Source: an uncultured Phocaeicola sp. (GTDB taxonomy: Bacteria > Bacteroidota > Bacteroidia > Bacteroidales > Bacteroidaceae). Taken from it: a stretch of DNA of 64,000 nt. The notes under the pieces are model-generated. The model was not told where the DNA came from. It ran no database searches and saw only the letters and a program-made list of their open reading frames with translations. This document shows positions 8,994-18,313 of the stretch, in pieces (positions within the stretch are counted from its first letter, which is position 1; the number at the start of each line of letters is the position of its first letter). The position numbers and the translations under genes were made by a program. The DNA lies in assembly GCA_944320815.1 (NCBI GenBank), contig CALUIZ010000008.1, positions 43,985-107,984 of the forward strand, read 5' to 3'.

Positions 8994-10126
8994 GAAGGAA
9001 GATTGAAAAACTGCTCCATATAAAAAAGAATGATGCGGTTTATAATATAAATTATGATGCATTAGGAGGACAAAAAAGAGTTGCTGTTATATATATAACT
9101 AAGATTTTATCACAACAATTAAATGTAAATGAAATAAGACATGTAAATATTTTACATGCATTTCAGATGATAAAAGTATTGATAGGACAAGGTTATGCTA
9201 TTGATTTGTATCCGTGCGCAAGCTATACACCGGATTCTTTAAAATACAATCATTATGATATAATTTTGGGATTCGGACAGAATTATATTAAGCTATGTGC
9301 TTTAAATCCTTGCGCATTAAAAATATTGTTTGTAACAGAAAATGCTCCTTGGACTGTAAAAGATAATTTTTCACAACGATTGTCATATTATAAAGTAAGG
9401 CATGGTAAGATTCCATACACTTTATTGCGAACACAATTTTATAATAAAGAAATGTTTGATATTTCCGATGTTGGGATTATTATGACAGGCACATATAATT
9501 TCAAAGGGATGCAGAATTGTTTTAAGAATGCGTTTCGGATTAATGTGAATGCGTTGTTTAATCCTGATACTAATAAATGCCCTACTAAAGATTTTACATC
9601 ATTAAAAACTAATTTTGTGTGGTTTGGCTCAAACGGACTGATACATAAAGGATTGGATATTCTTATAGATAGTTTTGCTCAATTACCAAATTATTGTCTG
9701 AATGTATATGGTGCACCGGGAAAAGAAATAAAAGGATTTTCCATACCAGAAAATGTGATAATACATGAGAGTGTGAATGTCTTTTCTAAAGACTTTATAG
9801 ATAAGGTCATTAATCAGAATGTGTTTGTCGTGTCACTTTCATGTTCAGAAGGTATGATGTCTGGTGTGGCCACTTGTATGGCGCATGGGTTGATACCTAT
9901 AACTACAAAAGAAACAGGTTTTGATGATGTCTCAGGTAATATTACATTTGATTCATTTGAAATTAAGGATGTGGTTGATGTAATTATAAAGGCTGCCAAT
10001 ATGAAAGGAGAGGAATTGCAGGCTTTATCAACTAAAATATTTGAATATAGCAGGAAAGAGTATTCATTGAAAAAATTTGAATCATCTTTTAGTCAAATAA
10101 TGAGTGAGGTAAATAAAATTGAATAG
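8981..10126 (+). CDS. Glycosyltransferase, GT4-like
   Basis: 381 residues. The C-terminal half has the GT-B donor-binding layout: FVWFGSNGLIHKGLDILID, then VVSLSCSEGMMSGVATCMA and GLIPITTKETGF, which corresponds to the E-x7-E region of GT4 enzymes although the second acid is not obvious. The N-terminal half is divergent. It overlaps wzx by 13 bp. It presumably adds one sugar of the repeat unit at the cytoplasmic face; donor and acceptor cannot be read from the sequence. Confidence 0.72.
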   Translation: MEFLRRKIEKLLHIKKNDAVYNINYDALGGQKRVAVIYITKILSQQLNVNEIRHVNILHAFQMIKVLIGQGYAIDLYPCASYTPDSLKYNHYDIILGFGQNYIKLCALNPCALKILFVTENAPWTVKDNFSQRLSYYKVRHGKIPYTLLRTQFYNKEMFDISDVGIIMTGTYNFKGMQNCFKNAFRINVNALFNPDTNKCPTKDFTSLKTNFVWFGSNGLIHKGLDILIDSFAQLPNYCLNVYGAPGKEIKGFSIPENVIIHESVNVFSKDFIDKVINQNVFVVSLSCSEGMMSGVATCMAHGLIPITTKETGFDDVSGNITFDSFEIKDVVDVIIKAANMKGEELQALSTKIFEYSRKEYSLKKFESSFSQIMSEVNKIE

Positions 10127-10140
10127 TAATTTTATAATAA

Positions 10141-11454
10141 ATGGCAAAAGCAATAGTTTTAAATGAATCATATAAAGTAACATTATTTGATTACTTATAT
10201 TTTTTCATAATAGTTATTTATATGGGACAGGCTACCTCAGAAACAAGTAGAATGGTAGGTTCATTGTCTGGTAATCCTATTCCATTATTGCTGCCTATAG
10301 TGTTGACTTGTATTTTATGGAAGAAGCATCCCATTTCTTTTAATAATAAGAACTTACATAAGGTATTAGCTATTTATACGATTTGGGCGACTTGTTCGCT
10401 GATTAAATATGGAAGTTACACGACACAGGAACTTTCTTATCATTTTTTTATGGTTTATGCCATTATCATTGCATATATTCATAATCAAATATTTGGATAT
10501 AAATTAGTACCTCTCTATGAAAATGTTCTAACTTTTCTTTGTAAGATAGCGGTCATCGGTTGGCTTGTAGCTGTATTAATACCGGCCTCCGCTTCATTTT
10601 TCAGATTGTTTTATGAAACGGGATACGGCAATAATGTTTTTTATTTATTTACTTGGATGGACCCAGCGAAAGGACAGGCTTATTCTGGTATCATTAGAAA
10701 TGCAGGCTGTTCTTGGGAACCCGGTCGTTTTGCTATTATGGTTGCTTTGGCCATATTCTGTAATCTTTGTCAGAATGGAATTAAGTTCAGGAACAATAAA
10801 AATATTTGGTGGTTGCTTATAGCTTTAGCGACGACACAATCTACTACAGGGTATTTTTCTGTGCTGGTTCTTTACATTATATTTATGGTAAAGAAATTCA
10901 ATCTTAAATATACTTTTTTACTCATATTAGTTCTAGGTCCTGTTGTTTATGGTTTGATTCAGTTGGATTTTATGGGAGAGAAAGTTACTTCGAGAATATC
11001 CGATGCTCAAGATGTTTCACGGTTGGAAGAACAGTTCTCATGGAATTCTGTCCAATATGAAGAAGGTGAATATTTGGGTTCCATAGATCGTTTTGAAGCT
11101 ATGGTATTTGAATGGACAAATGTGTTAAACGACCCTATATTAGGTTATAGCAGGAATGTGGAGCATTCTTACTTTAGAACTCATATTTCTTCCAATTATG
11201 CATTAGCGAATGGTCTTGTCAAAGTTTTAGGAATGTTTGGTTTGCCATTGGGACTTTATTTCTTCTATATTTTATATCGTGCTTCAGTTACAATAGCTTG
11301 TCAGAGTAAGGAAAAAAGAAAGTTAGGATTGATGGTCTTATTGTGTATGAGTGCAATTTCTTATACCATTCTTTCTATACCAGTATTTACTAGTTTCTGG
11401 TTTTATGGTGTTTTTATAACTTCTAATAAAACTAATAAAAGGAGTATTAAATAA
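10141..11454 (+). CDS. wzy: Polysaccharide polymerase, Wzy-like
   Basis: 437 residues with about ten to twelve hydrophobic helices and one large soluble loop (about residues 280-340, SDAQDVSRLEEQFSWNSVQY onward). The CSWEPGRFAIMVALAIF region and the later GYSRNVEHSYFRTH resemble O-antigen polymerase/ligase proteins, which have poorly conserved sequences. Position between wzx and glycosyltransferases supports polymerisation of repeat units in the periplasm. Confidence 0.8.
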   Translation: MAKAIVLNESYKVTLFDYLYFFIIVIYMGQATSETSRMVGSLSGNPIPLLLPIVLTCILWKKHPISFNNKNLHKVLAIYTIWATCSLIKYGSYTTQELSYHFFMVYAIIIAYIHNQIFGYKLVPLYENVLTFLCKIAVIGWLVAVLIPASASFFRLFYETGYGNNVFYLFTWMDPAKGQAYSGIIRNAGCSWEPGRFAIMVALAIFCNLCQNGIKFRNNKNIWWLLIALATTQSTTGYFSVLVLYIIFMVKKFNLKYTFLLILVLGPVVYGLIQLDFMGEKVTSRISDAQDVSRLEEQFSWNSVQYEEGEYLGSIDRFEAMVFEWTNVLNDPILGYSRNVEHSYFRTHISSNYALANGLVKVLGMFGLPLGLYFFYILYRASVTIACQSKEKRKLGLMVLLCMSAISYTILSIPVFTSFWFYGVFITSNKTNKRSIK

Positions 11455-11483
11455 ATATCTCATTCAAGAAAAAGTAAGTATAA

Positions 11484-12692
11484 ATGAAAGTATATATTTT
11501 GACTAGAGAGCCATTTCCTAATGGAATGGCTGCAACCAACCGCATAAAATGCTACGCGAAAGCTATCATAAAAAAAAAGGTGGCATGTGAAGTTCTTATT
11601 TGTACTCGTACTGAGAGATATGGAAAACCACCTAAAAATACAATTGGAGATGGTATTTTTGAAGGCATTTCTTATAAATATATAGGAGGAACACCGTTGA
11701 GAAGTGGCAATATTGTTCTCCGACAAATTAATGATAGGATGGATAAGGTGTGGACTATGCTATACCTGTTTAAACATCTGAAAAAAGGCGATATTGTATT
11801 AGGATATTGTGGTGTTTTCCCACATTTTATAAATACGATTATTCGTATAACGCACATGAAGAACGCATTCTATTTTCGTGATTTGTGTGAACTTCCTTAT
11901 GGTACATCCCAAGAGACTGCAAGGAATATTAAACTACGTAAATTTACTTTTTCCAAACAATTTCCATTGTGTGATGGATTTATAGCCATATCGGATACCT
12001 TGGTTACATTGGCTGAAAAGTATAAAAGGACTGATGCTAAGGTACTGAAGGTGCCTATATTGGTTGACTTTGAGAAATATTGTATAGTAGACAAATCGAA
12101 CGAGGTTGATGTTCCTTATATATTTCACAGTGGTACTTTGTTTGAACAGAAAGACGGCATATTGGGAATGATTGAGGCATTTGGTATTGCATTGCGCCAA
12201 ATACCTTTCCCTATTCGTTTTATTTCTACTGGAAAAATAGAGAATTCACCTCACAAGGAAGCTATTCACGAATTGATAGAGAAATACCATCTGAAGGATA
12301 AAATTTTGTTTACCGGATATTTATCAGAAAGTGAATTAAGAGATTATTTGTCAAAAGCATCATTAGTCATAATCAATAAGTATGATACTCAACAAAATAA
12401 ATATTGCTTTTCTACAAAACTTGCTGAATATTTGGCAGCGAGTAAACCGGTAATTATTACAAAAGTTGGTGAGGCTATGAATTGGTTGACGAATGGCAAA
12501 GACGCTTATATTGTAGAAGCGCAACGAATTGATTCTTTAGCCGAAAAAATAGTTGATGCTTTTACAGAAGTACAGAAACGATATGACATTGCGAAGAATG
12601 GCTTCAAGACTTGCAAGAACAGTTTTGACTATCGGAATTACAGTAAACAATTAATTGATTTTTTTACTCAGATTTCAAATGATACCAATTAA
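11484..12692 (+). CDS. Glycosyltransferase family 4
   Basis: 402 residues, GT-B fold. The N-terminus MKVYILTREPFPNGMAATNR is a typical acceptor-side start. The donor domain shows VPYIFHSGTLFEQKDGILGMIEAF, then ILFTGYLSESELRDYLSKA and FSTKLAEYLAASKPVIITKVG, the GT4 nucleotide-sugar region. Linkage specificity is unknown. Its end overlaps the likely start of the ATP-grasp gene by 14 bp. Confidence 0.83.
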   Translation: MKVYILTREPFPNGMAATNRIKCYAKAIIKKKVACEVLICTRTERYGKPPKNTIGDGIFEGISYKYIGGTPLRSGNIVLRQINDRMDKVWTMLYLFKHLKKGDIVLGYCGVFPHFINTIIRITHMKNAFYFRDLCELPYGTSQETARNIKLRKFTFSKQFPLCDGFIAISDTLVTLAEKYKRTDAKVLKVPILVDFEKYCIVDKSNEVDVPYIFHSGTLFEQKDGILGMIEAFGIALRQIPFPIRFISTGKIENSPHKEAIHELIEKYHLKDKILFTGYLSESELRDYLSKASLVIINKYDTQQNKYCFSTKLAEYLAASKPVIITKVGEAMNWLTNGKDAYIVEAQRIDSLAEKIVDAFTEVQKRYDIAKNGFKTCKNSFDYRNYSKQLIDFFTQISNDTN

Positions 12693-13596
12693 AATTCCTA
12701 AAACAAACTTATTGCATAGAGCATATGGTAAGATGCTTCACATTTTTTCCCCTTATCTTTCAGACGAGTTATATCTAAAATTACTTTTTCGACATCGAAT
12801 GGGCTGTCAATTAAATTTGGACAATCCAAAGACATTTAATGAAAAGTTGCAGTGGCTGAAATTATACAATCGGAATCCGTTATATACGGTTATGGTTGAT
12901 AAAGTTAAAGCTAAAGAATACGTTGCAAGTAAAATAGGTGAACAATACATCATACCGACTTTAGGTGTATGGGAAAATGCGGATGATATTGATTTTGACT
13001 CTTTGCCTTCCCGATTTGTTATAAAGTGCAACCACAACAGTGGTAAAGGTATGTATATCTGTAAGGATAGAAGCAAAATGAATGTGGAAGAAATTCGTAA
13101 TGGATTACGTAAAGGACTCCGCGAGAATTATTACCTGCATGGTCGTGAATGGCCTTATAAAGATGTTCCTCGACGTATTATAGCTGAACAATATATGGAG
13201 AGTGAAGACCGGAAAGAACTTCAAGATTATAAGTTCTTCTGTTTTAATGGTGAACCACGTTTGTGTCAGGTTATAAGCGACCGCTCTACAGATGGTAAAA
13301 TAGATTTCTATGACATGCAATGGAATAGAATAATTGGGTTGCTTGAACCATGCAACGATGTATTTCATAATAGTGATGTCGATTTTCCATGTCCTATATC
13401 TTTTAATGAAATGAAGCGGTGTGCGCATATTTTGGCCGAAGGGATGCCTTTTTCTCGTATTGATTTTTATGATATTGACGGGAAAGCTTTCTTCGGTGAA
13501 ATAACATTTTTCCCCACGTCGGGATTAGGAATGTTTTCTCCAGAATCGTGGAGTGAAAAGACTGGTAATTGGATAACATTACCAATAAAACAATAA
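12679..13596 (+). CDS. TupA-like ATP-grasp protein
   Basis: 305 residues from the ATG at 12679; an upstream ATG at 12655 lies well inside the previous gene and is less likely. The sequence pattern FNEKLQWLKLYNRNPLYTVMVDKVKAK, FVIKCNHNSGKG and QDYKFFCFNGEPRL matches the TupA-like ATP-grasp family common in capsule loci. By family, these are proposed amide-bond or similar ligases that decorate polysaccharides with amino acids or related groups; the substrate here is unknown. It sits among glycosyltransferases in the same operon. Confidence 0.75.
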   Translation: MIPIKIPKTNLLHRAYGKMLHIFSPYLSDELYLKLLFRHRMGCQLNLDNPKTFNEKLQWLKLYNRNPLYTVMVDKVKAKEYVASKIGEQYIIPTLGVWENADDIDFDSLPSRFVIKCNHNSGKGMYICKDRSKMNVEEIRNGLRKGLRENYYLHGREWPYKDVPRRIIAEQYMESEDRKELQDYKFFCFNGEPRLCQVISDRSTDGKIDFYDMQWNRIIGLLEPCNDVFHNSDVDFPCPISFNEMKRCAHILAEGMPFSRIDFYDIDGKAFFGEITFFPTSGLGMFSPESWSEKTGNWITLPIKQ

Positions 13597-13610
13597 TAGC
13601 ACACAATAAT

Positions 13611-14711
13611 ATGAGATTAGCAATATTAATAGATTTTTTTGGTGGAGGTGGGAAAGAACGCAGGTGTCTCCAATTGATAAAAGGATTAAATTGTAACAAT
13701 ATTAAAGACATCCATGTCATCATGATAGATAATATCATTGATTATCCAGATTTATATAAAACGACTGCCAAAGTTCATATAATAGAACGTCATGGAAAGT
13801 ACGATTTGGGTGTTATAAAAAGGTTATATAAAACATTGAAACAGATTAATCCTGATGTAATCATGACATGGACATTGATAAAAATGTCATTCTATCTCTG
13901 TATAATAAAACCTTTCTTGAAATGTAAATATATTAGTGCAATTGTAACAGCTGCACAGCCCATAAAAAAATATACTATTGATGACATAACGAGATTCATA
14001 GCTTTCAAGCAAGCTGATGTTATAGTCGGGAATTCTTATGCCGGAATAAAAGCTTATAAAGCACCAATAAAAAAATCATTAGTTATTTATAATGGTTTTG
14101 ATATGGAGCGTTTGAATAAATTAAAGTCTATCGACCAAGTTAAAAATGATTTGTCTTTAAAAACTCCGTTCATGGTGTCAATGGCCGCAAGAATAAACAG
14201 ACACAAAGATTACCAAACTTATATTGATGCAGCAAAGAAAGTGATAGCCCAACGGAAAGATGTAACATTTTATTGCATTGGAAAAGGAGAATTGATAGAT
14301 TATTATAAAAGCCAATTAAATGCGGAAGAACAGAAATATGTAATGTTCTTAGGGTTTAGAAAAGATGTAGATTCAATACTGAATGCATCAACTGTCTCTG
14401 TATTATGTACAAACAATAAACTTCATAAAGAGGGTGTGTCCAATACTATATTGGAGTCAATGGCTTATGGAGTTCCAGTTGTTGCTACGACAGGTGGAGG
14501 TACGGATGAAATAATACTTGATGGTGAAACTGGTTTTATTATTCCTCCTTTTGAACCATCTGTTTTGGCTTCAAAGATTAATACATTGTTAGATAGCGAA
14601 TCATTACGACGGCAAATGAGTGAAAAAGCTAAAGAAAGGATACGAAATAACTTTTCGCTGGATTTAATGGTGGAAAATTACATGTCGCTTTTTAATCGGA
14701 TATTATGCTAA
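13611..14711 (+). CDS. Glycosyltransferase family 4
   Basis: 366 residues from ATG 13611 (MRLAILIDFFGGGGKERR), which lies 14 bp after the previous stop; an in-frame ATG 14 codons earlier would overlap that gene. The donor domain includes FMVSMAARINRHKDYQTYIDAA and GVSNTILESMAYGVPVVATT with the GT4 E-x7-E type motif. Acceptor and donor are unknown. The last 7 bp overlap the iron-sulfur protein gene. Confidence 0.85.
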   Translation: MRLAILIDFFGGGGKERRCLQLIKGLNCNNIKDIHVIMIDNIIDYPDLYKTTAKVHIIERHGKYDLGVIKRLYKTLKQINPDVIMTWTLIKMSFYLCIIKPFLKCKYISAIVTAAQPIKKYTIDDITRFIAFKQADVIVGNSYAGIKAYKAPIKKSLVIYNGFDMERLNKLKSIDQVKNDLSLKTPFMVSMAARINRHKDYQTYIDAAKKVIAQRKDVTFYCIGKGELIDYYKSQLNAEEQKYVMFLGFRKDVDSILNASTVSVLCTNNKLHKEGVSNTILESMAYGVPVVATTGGGTDEIILDGETGFIIPPFEPSVLASKINTLLDSESLRRQMSEKAKERIRNNFSLDLMVENYMSLFNRILC

Positions 14712-15895
14712 AGTTTTTGAATAATTTCATAACCTTTGATTATTATAAATGCCAGCAATGCGGCATTTGTAAGCCAATTTGTTCCACGAAAGCGATTTCA
14801 TACACATTGTTGCCTAATGGTTTGCAGAATATTTCCATAGATTCAGACAAATGTATCTGGTGCAAGAAATGTGTGAATGCTTGTCCGGCAAATAAAGAAA
14901 GTCTTTACACTAATTACTTTGAGGAGTTCCCAAATAAAAGATATTTTCTGGGATATAATAAAGATAATTCCCTTCGCCGGGAATCCTCTTCAGGGGGTGT
15001 ATGCAAGACTCTCATAATCGAAGGGCTGAAATCGGGTCTGGTGGATGGAGTTTATTCCTTAAAATGTAGCACTCAATATCCATATGCAGAAGGGGCATTT
15101 TATACAAGGGAAAATATTCCTGCCTATACTGAGATTCCCAACTCTGTATATCATTCCGTGATGGCGTGTTTGAACTTTACAGCCATACAGAGATGTGATA
15201 AACTGATGATTGTAGGAACGGCCTGTCAATTGCGTGCTTTGGAGAAAGTTGTGAAAAATAAGTGTAATACCCTGATAAAGGTCTGTATTTTCTGCAAGCA
15301 GCAGAAAACATTGGATTCAACCCGCTTTTTGGCAAAAGTGATGGGTACTAAGATTCCGGAAAATCTAAATTTTTCGACTTGCTATCGTGGAACAGGGTGG
15401 CCGGGAATCGTTCGTGTGAATGAATCTGAACTGCCATGGAACAGGGCGGCTCAGATTCCGTTCGGTAGAAGATTATGGACTGTGCCGGGCTGTGACGTGT
15501 GTGGCGATTCATTTGGAACAGAATGCGGAGCAGACATTTCTTTAATGGACCCATGGGAAATCAGACAGCAGAATGATTTGGGAGAGACATTGATCACGGC
15601 GCATACGGAAAAGGGACTTCAATTGTTGCAAACAATTCCGAATCTGGTATTGGAGGCTAAAACGTATCAAGAAGTGAAGCCGGCATTGTCTTTGAAAGAT
15701 GTATGGCGTAAGCAGCAGCTTGTCCCGTTTTTCAGAGGGAAAGATTGTGATAAGGAAATAATGAAGGCAGGAAAGAAAGAGCGACAACAGAGGAAATGGC
15801 TGCAATTGATCGTTGAAAGATTACCGCGTATGCCATTCATTTTTTATCGGGCGTTGTGCAAATTTCCGGATTTAAGAAATCGCATTTTAAAATAA
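14705..15895 (+). CDS. Ferredoxin-fused F420-hydrogenase/dehydrogenase beta-subunit-like protein
   Basis: 396 residues. Two 4Fe-4S ferredoxin motifs, CQQCGICKPIC and CIWCKKCVNAC, lie in the first 60 residues. They are followed by a domain resembling the coenzyme F420 hydrogenase beta subunit (RRESSSGGVCKTLI, IVGTACQLRALEK, FCKQQKT, and a Cys-rich PGCDVCGDSFGTECGAD). In polysaccharide loci such proteins almost always accompany a pyruvyl-transferase-family gene, as here. The redox reaction is not established. They may reduce a sugar or its pyruvyl/acyl group. Confidence 0.82.
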   Translation: MLKFLNNFITFDYYKCQQCGICKPICSTKAISYTLLPNGLQNISIDSDKCIWCKKCVNACPANKESLYTNYFEEFPNKRYFLGYNKDNSLRRESSSGGVCKTLIIEGLKSGLVDGVYSLKCSTQYPYAEGAFYTRENIPAYTEIPNSVYHSVMACLNFTAIQRCDKLMIVGTACQLRALEKVVKNKCNTLIKVCIFCKQQKTLDSTRFLAKVMGTKIPENLNFSTCYRGTGWPGIVRVNESELPWNRAAQIPFGRRLWTVPGCDVCGDSFGTECGADISLMDPWEIRQQNDLGETLITAHTEKGLQLLQTIPNLVLEAKTYQEVKPALSLKDVWRKQQLVPFFRGKDCDKEIMKAGKKERQQRKWLQLIVERLPRMPFIFYRALCKFPDLRNRILK

Positions 15896-15896
15896 T

Positions 15897-17000
15897 ATGG
15901 ACATTAAAGTAATAACTCGTCATGCACCTTCCAATTATGGCTCGTTGCTTCAATCAATGGCTACTATAACTATTCTTGAGAGGTTGGGATGTCGGTGTGA
16001 GATTATTGACTATATCCGTAAGGATGAACAAGGACTGAAAGCAATTCTGGCGGCTCTGAACAATAAGGAAGGATGGAATGGGAACTTTATAAAGAAAATG
16101 TTGTTCATTCTTTTCAGGTATCCGGAAGAAAAAATTGCAGAGCGAAAGTTTGAAAAAATGCGTTCACAATTTCTGAAACTTACCAGAAGATGTGCTACCA
16201 TTAAAGAGCTGTCTACATTGACGGCTGATGTCTTTATGACAGGAAGTGATCAGGTTTGGGGGCCTACAATTGATGGGAAATATGACGAGGCTTATTTTCT
16301 TTCATTTGTCCGGAATGCTCCGAAAGTCGCTTTTGCCGCCAGTTTTGGCAGAACAGACTTTAATGATTCAATCTTGTTAGCATATAAGAGTCTGTTGTCT
16401 ACCTATAAAGCAGTTGCCGTGCGAGAGAATACGGCAGTAGATTTGTTGAAACAAATGGGCGTTCCATGTGTCGGGCAGGTATTGGATCCGACATTGTTGC
16501 TTACCGGAGATGAATGGAGCAAATTCATAAACAGGAAAAACTCTTTGCCTCAGTGCTATGTGTTGGTTTATCAGTTGCATAATAATCCGACACTGAATGA
16601 ATATGCGAAGAATTTTGCAGCTCATGTTGGATTGCCTCTTTATCGTGTTTCTCCCACATTCCATCAGTTCAGGAGAGGGGGCAGATTCATTTATCTTCCT
16701 GATTTAGGGGAGTTTCTTTCTGCAATAAAGAATTGTTCATATTTCATTACTGATTCTTTTCATGGAACGGCATTTGCCTTGAATTTCAATAAGCAATTCA
16801 TTGAGATTTTGCCAAATAACAAGACAGGAAGCAGAAACCAGAGCATATTGAGACTGACAGGTTTGGAGAATCGTATAGTGACTGATTTTGATGATTTTTC
16901 TATAAGCGAAAGATTCATTGACTTTAGTAAAGTCAACCAGATACTGGAGTATGAAAGGAATAAATCATTAAACATCTTGCAAGCAATTATTGGTTTATGA
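15897..17000 (+). CDS. Polysaccharide pyruvyl transferase family protein
   Basis: 367 residues of the family PF04230 type: RHAPSNYGSLLQSMA at the start, the diagnostic FMTGSDQVWGP near residue 115, and YFITDSFHGTAFALNF near residue 280. Characterised relatives add ketal pyruvate from phosphoenolpyruvate to sugars. Many members paired with an F420-hydrogenase-beta-like gene are of unknown activity. It starts one base after the previous stop and overlaps the next gene by 4 bp. Confidence 0.88.
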   Translation: MDIKVITRHAPSNYGSLLQSMATITILERLGCRCEIIDYIRKDEQGLKAILAALNNKEGWNGNFIKKMLFILFRYPEEKIAERKFEKMRSQFLKLTRRCATIKELSTLTADVFMTGSDQVWGPTIDGKYDEAYFLSFVRNAPKVAFAASFGRTDFNDSILLAYKSLLSTYKAVAVRENTAVDLLKQMGVPCVGQVLDPTLLLTGDEWSKFINRKNSLPQCYVLVYQLHNNPTLNEYAKNFAAHVGLPLYRVSPTFHQFRRGGRFIYLPDLGEFLSAIKNCSYFITDSFHGTAFALNFNKQFIEILPNNKTGSRNQSILRLTGLENRIVTDFDDFSISERFIDFSKVNQILEYERNKSLNILQAIIGL

Positions 17001-18259
17001 AAATTATACTTATCACTTATCCGGTTTCTCCTTATAGAGGTTCGGAGTTTGCCGTATCGTGGAACTATATCGTTAATATGTCCAAATACCATGAGCTTTT
17101 TGTATTGTATGGGACATCCGGTAATGGATTTGGTAATGTCAGCGAACTGCAAGATTGGTTGAAGTCACATGATTTACCGAATGTACACTTCATTGATGTG
17201 CAGGTGCCTAAAAATAGTATCTCAAACTTTCTGGCATTTTGCCGTAAAATAAGTTATACCTATGGCTCGTATATTCAATACAAGTACTATTACAGATTGG
17301 TATATGAAAAGGCGAAAGATATAATCTCTCGAGAAAGAATTGATGTTGTGCATTATTTAAATCCAATAGGGTTTAAGGAGCCGGGAAGATGTTGGAAAAT
17401 AAAGAGTGTACCTTATATCTGGGGGCCAATACAGGGAGTGGAAAACAGGCCCTTTTGTCTATATAGGGCTTTAGGAATGAAAGGTTGTTTGGATGCGATT
17501 GTTCGACTTGTGTTCCATAATGGGATTTTGTTTTGTTCTTCAAAAATACGAAAAGCAATAAAAAGAGCGGATTATTTATTTGCCGCTACTCCACGAACCG
17601 TAAAACAGATGAAATCTATTTTTCATAAAGATGCAATTTATTTGCCTGAAAATGGTATTCTGGAAATGAAATGCTATAATCCTATTCATTATGAAAAAAA
17701 TGAAACTTTTCGGATTGTATGGGTTGGGGCTGTCTGTTATAGAAAAGGGCTCGTTTTGTTATTGGAGGCGTTGAATCAGGTGAAAAACGAGAATTGGCAA
17801 TTGGATGTATGTGGCAGTGGAGAACTTTTGAATAAATTGAAGTCAATCGTCAGGGATTCTCATATCGAGTCCCGAATCAAATGGCATGGGAATTTGCCAA
17901 GGGAGGACGTTTTTGAATTGTTTCGGGCGGCTCACCTCCATGTGATTTCGTCACTTGGTGAAGCAACGACAACAGTATTATTTGAAGCTATGTCATGCGG
18001 AGTTCCCACGATGACATTAGATCATTGTGGCATGGCGGGTGTCGTATGTGAAAAATGTGGCATCAAGATTCCGATTCGCTCTTATAGGCAAGTTATATCT
18101 GATATTGCCAAGAATATAGATTGTTTGATAGAAAATCCTGAAAGAATACATACACTCTCACAAGGTGTTTTGGAATGTTCCAAAAAATACATGTGGGAAA
18201 ACAGGATTAAGATATTCAATGAAGTTTATGAAAAAGCTGTATTGAAGTATAAGGTTTAA
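16997..18259 (+). CDS. Glycosyltransferase family 4
   Basis: 420 residues, GT-B fold. The N-terminus MKIILITYPVSPYRGSEFAVSW is acceptor side. The donor side has FRIVWVGAVCYRKGLVLLLEAL, WHGNLPREDVFELFRAAHLHV and SLGEATTTVLFEAMSCGVPT with the E-x7-E motif, here E followed by FEAMSCG. It overlaps the pyruvyl-transferase gene by 4 bp (ATGA). Specificity unknown. Confidence 0.85.
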   Translation: MKIILITYPVSPYRGSEFAVSWNYIVNMSKYHELFVLYGTSGNGFGNVSELQDWLKSHDLPNVHFIDVQVPKNSISNFLAFCRKISYTYGSYIQYKYYYRLVYEKAKDIISRERIDVVHYLNPIGFKEPGRCWKIKSVPYIWGPIQGVENRPFCLYRALGMKGCLDAIVRLVFHNGILFCSSKIRKAIKRADYLFAATPRTVKQMKSIFHKDAIYLPENGILEMKCYNPIHYEKNETFRIVWVGAVCYRKGLVLLLEALNQVKNENWQLDVCGSGELLNKLKSIVRDSHIESRIKWHGNLPREDVFELFRAAHLHVISSLGEATTTVLFEAMSCGVPTMTLDHCGMAGVVCEKCGIKIPIRSYRQVISDIAKNIDCLIENPERIHTLSQGVLECSKKYMWENRIKIFNEVYEKAVLKYKV

Positions 18260-18313
18260 ATTTCGCTTGATAAGACTCCGTTTTTCAATATGTAATTAAA
18301 TCTATATAACACA

